This document shows positions 58,869-64,000 of a stretch of DNA of 64,000 bases, piece by piece; within the stretch, counting starts at the first letter, position 1; each line of letters begins with the position of its first letter. The position numbers were made by a program, and so were the translations under genes. The notes under the pieces were generated by a model. That model ran no database searches, was not told the DNA's origin, and saw only the letters and a program-made list of their open reading frames with translations. The stretch is from Chitinophagales bacterium 33-2 (lineage in GTDB: Bacteria > Bacteroidota > Bacteroidia > Chitinophagales > Chitinophagaceae): positions 1 through 64,000 of the forward strand of contig MWYV01000031.1 in assembly GCA_002050435.1 (NCBI GenBank), read 5' to 3'.

Positions 58869-59157
58869 CTTTTCCTCAAACCAACATCTTCCGATATATA
58901 ACAGGTTGTGACCAGCTTATTTTTTTGCAGCAAGAGCATATTCTTGTTTTGGGTGGTGAATAATTGCTGCTATCTGTATTGAGTTACAGCTCTTTCATTG
59001 TTAGCAATGATCATTTGCGTCGGGAATAATTTCTTTGTTCAGATATTGCTGCATTTTCGAAAAGATAAAAAATACTGGGAGGTGTTTTATTTTTTTGGCA
59101 GTGTGGTGAGCATTGGCGCCAACCTTAACTTCAAAATTCAGGACAAAGCATTAAACA

Positions 59158-59562
59158 TTATTTACTTAATTCAAGGATGGATTTCCATTCTGCTTCCAGA
59201 ACGGGTTGAACCGAAAGCCTGCTTAATTTTAGTAGCGCCATCTTGCTGAGGGAAGTTTCCTGTTTCACCTGCTTCAAGCTTACAGGCTTTTTAAATTTTT
59301 TATACGGTTTTAATTCCACAACTACCCAGGCTGCATCATCCGTTGTGGGATCCTGGTAGGCTTCTTTAACAACTTTGGCAATTCCGACAATTTCCAATCC
59401 TTCATTGGAATGATAAAAAAATACCGGGTCGCCTTTTTTCATGGCACGCAAATGATTTCTTGCCGCATAATTTCTTACGCCATCCCAAACAGCAAGTCCT
59501 TCTTTTTCAAACTGCTCCCAACTGTATTTAAAAGGTTCCGATTTTACAAGCCAGTATGCCAT
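59158..59562 (-). CDS. EVE domain protein
   Basis: Start MAYWLVKSEPFKYSWEQFEKEG (ATG 59562; two codons inside the track ORF) gives 134 residues that are one EVE domain: VWDGVRNYAARNHLRAMKKGDPVFFYHS and IVGIAKVVKEAYQDPT. EVE domains, related to YTH and ASCH folds, read modified bases in DNA or RNA. As a solo domain it has no attached effector. It is 8 bp from the Fe-S protein gene upstream on the same strand, and no restriction or toxin gene is adjacent. Confidence 0.92.
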   Translation of the reverse strand: MAYWLVKSEPFKYSWEQFEKEGLAVWDGVRNYAARNHLRAMKKGDPVFFYHSNEGLEIVGIAKVVKEAYQDPTTDDAAWVVVELKPYKKFKKPVSLKQVKQETSLSKMALLKLSRLSVQPVLEAEWKSILELSK

Positions 59563-59570
59563 AAACAAAA

Positions 59571-60296
59571 TTATTCATTCCAGCCACTTGCCAAAACATC
59601 TGCAAGGTGGAGGGTTTTTAAATTGTAGGATTTATTGTCGATATATCCCTGTAAATGCATCAGGCAGGAAAGATCTGTTGAGATGAGGTATTCGGCACCG
59701 GTCGCCAGTGCGTGTTCCACTTTTTGTTCTGCCATGGCAATGGAAATAGCTTCAAATTTTACGGCGAATGTACCGCCAAATCCGCAACAGGTTTCCACAT
59801 CGGTCATTTCAACCAATTCAAGTCCCTCTACTTCCATAAGCAGTTCACGAGGCTCATTTTTTATTTTACATTCACGCAATCCTGCACAGGAATCATGATA
59901 GGTTGCTTTGCCTTTCAGTTGAGCACCAAATTTTTTAATACCCAGTTTTTTTATAAGGAACTCTGAAAATTCAAAGCACCTGGAACCAATTGCTTTTACT
60001 TCATTATGAACGGATGAATTTTCGAATAGCGTTGGATAATAGTTCCTGATAAACCCTGCACAACTTGCACTGGGTGTAACAATGGGAAGATCCTGGTGGA
60101 AATCGCGTAAAAATTTTTTACAAACATCTCTTGCATCATCCCAGTACCCTGCATTGAAAGCCGGTTGTCCGCAACAGGTTTGTGCAGGATTATATATCAC
60201 TGAACAACCCGCTTTTTCAAGAACACGGATCATATTAAAAGCGGTCTGTGGATATAACTGGTCTACGAAGCAGGGAATAAATAACTGGATCTTCAT
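59571..60296 (-). CDS. LutA/YkgE-like Fe-S oxidoreductase subunit (two CCG domains)
   Basis: The 241-residue protein has two CCG domains: CFVDQLYPQTA with TCCGQPAFNAGYWD, and SCAGLRECKIKNEP with ETCCGFGGTFAVKF. These bind an iron-sulfur cluster in LutA and the heterodisulfide reductase family. LutA works with LutB and LutC in lactate oxidation; neither is adjacent, so its partner is unknown. The start overlaps the end of ribH by 4 bp, so the two genes are coupled. Confidence 0.92.
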   Translation of the reverse strand: MKIQLFIPCFVDQLYPQTAFNMIRVLEKAGCSVIYNPAQTCCGQPAFNAGYWDDARDVCKKFLRDFHQDLPIVTPSASCAGFIRNYYPTLFENSSVHNEVKAIGSRCFEFSEFLIKKLGIKKFGAQLKGKATYHDSCAGLRECKIKNEPRELLMEVEGLELVEMTDVETCCGFGGTFAVKFEAISIAMAEQKVEHALATGAEYLISTDLSCLMHLQGYIDNKSYNLKTLHLADVLASGWNE

Positions 60297-60787
60297 TTTC
60301 CTTCCTTCAATTGTTGATTGAGGACCATCATTTTCAAAGCGGTCATTGCAGCTTCTTCACCCTTATGTCCATGTTTGCCACCGATCCTTTCTCGCGCCTG
60401 TTCTTCATTGTCAACCGTAAGCACACCAAATATCACAGGCACTTCCATCGAAAGATTCAGCGCGGTTACACCCTGGGTAACAGACTGGCAAACGTAATCA
60501 AAATGAGGCGTATCCCCTTTGATCACACAACCCAGTGCAATAAATGCAGCAGGTGCATTTGACTGCGCCCAGAATTGCTTTATTACAAAAGGAATTTCAA
60601 CTGCCCCGGGAACTACAAGTGTTTTAAAATGGACTCCATATTTGCCCAGCACTTTTACAACCCCTTGCTCAAGTTCATTAACGATAGCAGCATTCCACTC
60701 GGTTTTCACCAAAACAATAAGGGCATCCTTTATTTCCCGGATGCCCTCAATATCTTCAAGGAGATTACTGTTTTTTATATCAGCCAT
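60293..60787 (-). CDS. ribH: 6,7-Dimethyl-8-ribityllumazine synthase
   Basis: It condenses the ribityl-pyrimidinedione with the butanone phosphate in riboflavin synthesis. The 164 residues carry VPGAVEIPFVIKQF, ALGCVIKGDTPHFDYVCQSVTQGV (catalytic His in GDTPHFDYV) and PVIFGVLTVDNEEQARER. Length is normal for the icosahedral enzyme. It is followed by the LutA-like gene with a 4 bp overlap and preceded by the TPR protein gene 8 bp away, so the run 62507-59158 may be one transcript. Confidence 0.96.
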   Translation of the reverse strand: MADIKNSNLLEDIEGIREIKDALIVLVKTEWNAAIVNELEQGVVKVLGKYGVHFKTLVVPGAVEIPFVIKQFWAQSNAPAAFIALGCVIKGDTPHFDYVCQSVTQGVTALNLSMEVPVIFGVLTVDNEEQARERIGGKHGHKGEEAAMTALKMMVLNQQLKEGK

Positions 60788-60795
60788 TTCATTAA

Positions 60796-61485
60796 TTAAT
60801 CCACATCATAAACGCCAGCCATTCCAAGGTAACGGCTTGCTTCCATAGCAAAATTCGAACGGGGAAATTTCGTCTTTACCTGCTTGTACAATTCAATCGC
60901 CTGGGTTTTATCATTCATTACCTTATCTGCAAAATAAGCAGCCATGAAAAGATATTCAGGAGAACTGACCGCATCATCTTCAAATGCAGTGGCTGCCTTT
61001 TTATAATTGCTTAAAGCTTCGCTATTCTGACCTTTATCGGCATAAGCATCGGCAAGTAATTTATAAGCACGTGCCTGCACCTGGTCTGCATCTGTACTGA
61101 AATCTTTCAGGTACTTAATGGCCTTGTCCATATCACCTGTTTTTACATAAATACTTCCTGCATAGAATTTCGCCATATTGCCTGCCTCGGTTCCACCATA
61201 CTGGCTGATCACTCTTTCAAAACCAGGAAACTGACCATCGCCATTCAATGCTTTTTGCAATGAATCCATACGATAATATTCTTCCGCCTTGAATATGGCT
61301 TCGGTTGCTTTTTTTTCTTTTGGTCCGCTGATAAAACTATTATAGGCAAAAAAACCACCTATGAGGATAAGGAGCGCAGCACCTGCGATCATGATGATGC
61401 GGCCATTGGTAGACCAGAAATCTTTTGCTCTGTCAACAACAACTTCATTTTCAGCTCTGGGAGGAGCCTGTTTTACTTCGGCCAT
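60796..61485 (-). CDS. Membrane-anchored TPR protein (YfgM-like)
   Basis: The 229-residue protein has a short cytoplasmic N-terminus, one membrane helix (IIMIAGAALLILIGGFFAYNSFI) and a periplasmic TPR array: MAKFYAGSIYVKTGDMDKAIKYLKDF, RAYKLLADAYADKGQNSEALSNYKKAA and YLFMAAYFADKVMNDKTQAIELYKQV. The layout is that of YfgM, an ancillary factor of the SecYEG translocon and periplasmic chaperone network. It lies between pdhA and ribH, a syntenic order I recall in this phylum. Confidence 0.85.
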   Translation of the reverse strand: MAEVKQAPPRAENEVVVDRAKDFWSTNGRIIMIAGAALLILIGGFFAYNSFISGPKEKKATEAIFKAEEYYRMDSLQKALNGDGQFPGFERVISQYGGTEAGNMAKFYAGSIYVKTGDMDKAIKYLKDFSTDADQVQARAYKLLADAYADKGQNSEALSNYKKAATAFEDDAVSSPEYLFMAAYFADKVMNDKTQAIELYKQVKTKFPRSNFAMEASRYLGMAGVYDVD

Positions 61486-61508
61486 GAATACAATTTTTGA
61501 TTAAGAAT

Positions 61509-62507
61509 TTAATCGGTTATGAATGGATAGTTTTGATCTACATAGATGTCTTTCAGCACTTCATCGTCGTTTGGCCATGGAGATTCTTCAGCAAATTTTA
61601 CACTTTCTTCAACAGCTTTATCTACTCTTTCGTTGATCTGCCGGATTTCCTCTTCCGAGGCAAGATCATTATCATAAATATTCTTCAACAGCGCGGAAAT
61701 GGGATCCTTGCTTTTGTATTCTTCCACTTCATCCTTGGTCCTGTATTTCTGCGGATCAGAAATAGAATGGCCCTTATACCGGTAAGTTTTGATCTCAAGC
61801 AAAGTGGGTCCGCCTTTTTCACGCGCTCTTTTCACAGCCCTGCTTACGCCTTCATGCACGGCTTCTGCACTCATTCCATCAATTACATCAGAAGGCATTT
61901 CGTAGGCATCCGCCAGCTTATAGATATCTGTGATATTTGAAGTACGACTTACAGAAGTACCCATTGCGTAATTGTTATTCTCGCAAATAAAAATCACTGG
62001 CAGCTTCCATAACATCGCCAGGTTAAAAGTTTCATGCAACATACCCTGACGTGCGGCACCATCACCAAAATAAGTCAGGCAAACATTATCCGTATCCCTG
62101 TAAAGTTCCGCAAAAGCCAGTCCGGCCCCGGTTCCGATCTGTGCACCCACAATTCCGTGTCCACCATAAAAATTGGCTTCTTTCCCAAAAAAGTGCATGC
62201 TCCCACCCTTTCCTTTGGCATTTCCTGTGGCTTTGCCATAAAGTTCAGCCATACAGGAATTCACCGAAATGCCTTTGGCGATGGCCAGTCCATGATCGCG
62301 GTAAGCGGTAATGAAAAGATCTTCAGGTTTAGTGGCGGTCATACAACCGGCCGCTATGGCTTCCTGCCCAATATAAGCATGGAAAAACCCCCGAATCTTG
62401 CCTTCCATTTTATACTTCTCTTCTGCCGTCAGTTCAAACTGGCGAATGAGCTGCATCAATTCGTACCAATACAGGTAAGTTTCTTTTGAAAATTTTGTAG
62501 CCAACAC
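61509..62507 (-). CDS. pdhA: Pyruvate dehydrogenase E1 component subunit alpha
   Basis: The 332-residue enzyme decarboxylates pyruvate with thiamine diphosphate. The thiamine site is the GDG-x(n)-NN motif, YFGDGAARQGMLHETFN followed by FICENNNYAMG. Other blocks are GKGGSMHFFGKEANFYGGHG and YRYKGHSISDPQKYRTKDE, the phosphorylation-loop region in eukaryotic homologues. It needs a beta subunit, which is not next to it in this window. A TATTTTTG element at 62523-62530 (minus strand) may be its promoter. Confidence 0.94.
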   Translation of the reverse strand: MLATKFSKETYLYWYELMQLIRQFELTAEEKYKMEGKIRGFFHAYIGQEAIAAGCMTATKPEDLFITAYRDHGLAIAKGISVNSCMAELYGKATGNAKGKGGSMHFFGKEANFYGGHGIVGAQIGTGAGLAFAELYRDTDNVCLTYFGDGAARQGMLHETFNLAMLWKLPVIFICENNNYAMGTSVSRTSNITDIYKLADAYEMPSDVIDGMSAEAVHEGVSRAVKRAREKGGPTLLEIKTYRYKGHSISDPQKYRTKDEVEEYKSKDPISALLKNIYDNDLASEEEIRQINERVDKAVEESVKFAEESPWPNDDEVLKDIYVDQNYPFITD

Positions 62508-62522
62508 TCAGATTTTGAGCCG

Positions 62523-62530
62523 CAAAAATA
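62523..62530 (-). promoter_or_regulatory. Possible -7 element (TATTTTTG) of pdhA
   Basis: On the minus strand TATTTTTG lies 15 bp before the pdhA start. The -33 region at 21 bp spacing does not read TTG, so support is partial. Confidence 0.4.
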
Positions 62531-62714
62531 AGGGAATAGTTCAAAGATTACGTTTAAGAAAGGGACAGATTAAGCAATCCACTATAATATCCATAAATGA
62601 AGATGGAGAGAACCCAAGCAGAAGACCAGATTTTAAGGTTCGTCAGGCGAAATTCTTTATTTTGCCTTTTTTCCGGCAATTTTCCCGGCTCCGCATTCAA
62701 AAAGGATTAAATAT

Positions 62715-63806
62715 TTGGCTTTGCCTCTTTCCCTGAAAAAAATAACACTGTTACAATTCAAAAATTATCTCCACAGGGAGGTTGAATTTTCTGAACGCAT
62801 CACCGGCATCTGTGGCCGGAATGGCATTGGTAAGACCAATCTCCTGGATGCCATTCATTACCTGTGCTTTACTAAAAGTTATTTCACAAGGCAGGATGCG
62901 CAAAACTGCATGCATGGCCATTCAGGATTTCGTGTGGAAGGCGATTTTTTGCTGAACGATAAAGAAGAAAAGGCGGTTTGCATTCTCCGGGAAACAGGTA
63001 AAAAAGAATTTGCTGTAAATGCAGAACCTTACAGCCGGTTTTCAGCCCATATCGGCAGGTATCCTTTAGTGATCATAGCTCCAGATGATATTCAACTGAT
63101 CATTGGCGGCAGTGAGGAAAGACGCAGGTTTATTGATACCATTTTATCGCAGCTAGACCAGGATTATCTGAGAGAATTGATTGCTTATACCCGCATCCTG
63201 CAGCAAAGAAATTCTTTTCTGCGCTCCTATCAGGACAATTATGCGCGCGACCTGTCGGTGCTCGATATCCTGGATGAACAGTTGTCAAGGGCAGGCGCTT
63301 TTATTTTTGAAAAAAGAAGATTTTTCCTCCTTGAGCTGCTGCCGCAGGTAAAACAATCCTATAATGATATCTGCCAGCGGTATGAAGACATGAGTTTAAT
63401 TTATGAATCTGAACTCCACCAGATTTCCCTGGAAGATCTGTTGAAAACCAACCGGCAGAAAGACCTGTTGGTGCAACGCACATCCGGCGGTTTACACAAA
63501 GATGACCTCCTATTTTTACTGGGCCAGCAGCCATTTCGCAATAGTGCTTCACAGGGACAAAGAAAAAGTTTATTGTTTGCTTTAAAATTGGCTGAGATGG
63601 ACATCATTAAAAAGCAGAAACACCTGTCGCCCATTCTTTTACTGGATGATGTTTTTGAAAAACTGGATGATGAAAGAATTGGAAACCTGCTGACAAGAGT
63701 GGTGGCTGATGAAGACAGCCAGATCTTTATTACAGATACCAACTGCAAAAGGCTGGAAGAACAGATCGCAAAAATGAGCAGCACCTACCAGATGGTTAAC
63801 ATTTAA
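62715..63806 (+). CDS. recF: DNA replication and repair protein RecF
   Basis: RecF loads RecA at gapped DNA with RecO and RecR. The reading given starts at TTG and has 363 residues. The Walker A is GRNGIGKTNLLDAIHYL, the ABC signature NSASQGQRKSLLFALKLAE and the Walker B LLLDDVFEKLDDER, with RRFIDTILSQLDQDYL as the lid region. No ATG exists near the natural beginning (the family usually starts M-x-L-x2-L-x-L-x-x-F-x-N-Y). The true start is a TTG at 62715 or 62721, or the CTG at 62733. It faces pdhA head to head with 207 bp between. Confidence 0.93.
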   Translation: MALPLSLKKITLLQFKNYLHREVEFSERITGICGRNGIGKTNLLDAIHYLCFTKSYFTRQDAQNCMHGHSGFRVEGDFLLNDKEEKAVCILRETGKKEFAVNAEPYSRFSAHIGRYPLVIIAPDDIQLIIGGSEERRRFIDTILSQLDQDYLRELIAYTRILQQRNSFLRSYQDNYARDLSVLDILDEQLSRAGAFIFEKRRFFLLELLPQVKQSYNDICQRYEDMSLIYESELHQISLEDLLKTNRQKDLLVQRTSGGLHKDDLLFLLGQQPFRNSASQGQRKSLLFALKLAEMDIIKKQKHLSPILLLDDVFEKLDDERIGNLLTRVVADEDSQIFITDTNCKRLEEQIAKMSSTYQMVNI

Positions 63807-63879
63807 TGAGTGAAATTTAATTTCAACAACCAGTTTTTTAGCTCCACGATTGATCAGAATAAACCCTTCATTTTCATGG

Positions 63880-63911
63880 TTGAAAGTTTTGCACCTCAAC
63901 CCCTATCTTTG
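63880..63911 (+). promoter_or_regulatory. Bacteroidota-type promoter at the right edge (TTG-N21-TATCTTTG)
   Basis: TTG at 63880-63882 and TATCTTTG at 63904-63911 are 21 bp apart, exactly the geometry of the smpB promoter. Transcription would start near 63918 and run rightward out of the window. Confidence 0.7.
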
Positions 63912-63965
63912 CCTCCCGAAAAACGCGACAACAATTCTTTAACAAAAAAAATCTGGAGAAGGAAG

Positions 63966-64000
63966 ATGCTGCGGCAGGTTTCTGCGGTGGCCCTTCACTA
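63966..64000 (+). other. Beginning of an unidentified transcript or gene, cut by the window edge
   Basis: After the promoter at 63880 comes an A-rich leader, then GGAGAAGGAAG before ATG at 63966 and 35 bases open in that frame (MLRQVSAVALH). The fragment is GC-richer than its surroundings. It may be a short coding region with an SD-like sequence or a structured RNA; too little is visible to decide. Confidence 0.3.

Noticed and set aside
58998-59249. 83-residue ORF after the secreted protein gene
   Set aside because: Overlaps the well-supported EVE gene on the other strand by about 90 bp and has no recognisable domain or start signal.
63807-63900. Search for a chromosome origin near recF
   Set aside because: recF is often near dnaA/dnaN in other phyla, but no dnaA, dnaN or clustered DnaA boxes are visible here.

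Overview
The window reads as chromosome from a Bacteroidota bacterium, most likely of the Chitinophagaceae or a close relative. The reasons are low GC, many short lipoprotein and Sec signal peptides, Bacteroidota-type promoters (TTG, 21 bp, TAnnTTTG) seen three times, very few Shine-Dalgarno sequences, and families typical of that phylum (DUF5990, DUF4199, DUF5117-type metalloprotease, M43 protease, MutS2, and the parE/parC neighbourhood). There is no rRNA, CRISPR array, insertion sequence or prophage. One tRNA gene, tRNA-Pro(GGG), is present.

Layout. Positions 1-7300 look like the tail of a [NiFe]-hydrogenase accessory locus: an unidentified gene end, a winged-helix-like Cys-rich protein, a Rieske-like protein that has lost a cluster ligand, a TPR lipoprotein, a HupD/HyaD-type maturation protease flanked by two related lipoprotein or membrane-anchored proteins, a DUF5990 protein, and on the opposite strand a CooC-type nickel ATPase. 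The structural hydrogenase genes, if present, lie left of the window. Positions 7300-8215 hold a decayed ECF sigma factor. Positions 8216-17420 are nine tightly packed co-oriented genes ending in a good terminator: msrB and msrA lipoproteins, DUF547 protein, flavoprotein, membrane polyferredoxin, two family-2 glycosyltransferases, a lipoprotein often mislabelled Maf, and a GT-C membrane glycosyltransferase. Positions 17685-29478 are mostly housekeeping: mutS2 (without Smr domain), a second msrA, a BNR/YCF48-like protein, tex, a large zinc protease, glnS and a transglutaminase-like protein. Positions 29700-38080 mix envelope proteins (PAP2 phosphatase, beta-barrel candidate, M43 protease), two very small genes, accD, smpB, a histidine kinase and a small protein/membrane protein pair. 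Positions 38187-46174 are the topoisomerase IV region on the minus strand, parE upstream and parC downstream, with a four-helix-bundle relic, a methyltransferase, a DUF1835 protein and a serine hydrolase between or beside them. Positions 46596-50180 carry a small acidic protein, an oligopeptide-binding lipoprotein and an M1 peptidase.

Positions 50937-58868 are a surface-glycan block: a dihydroorotase homologue without its metal ligands, DUF4199, GT2, GT4, then hddA-gmhA-hddC/gmhB, a complete-looking set for nucleotide-activated D-glycero-D-manno-heptose with the last two activities fused. Positions 59158-63806 are EVE, LutA-like, ribH, TPR protein and pdhA (minus strand) and recF (plus strand). 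The right edge carries a strong promoter driving something that begins just inside the window.

Most notable for follow-up: the hydrogenase accessory block with its altered Rieske protein and adjacent CooC, the redox-plus-glycosyltransferase operon, the dihydroorotase pseudoenzyme, the decayed sigma factor, and several real genes too short for the ORF track. All family calls were made by reading the sequence; no database search was run.
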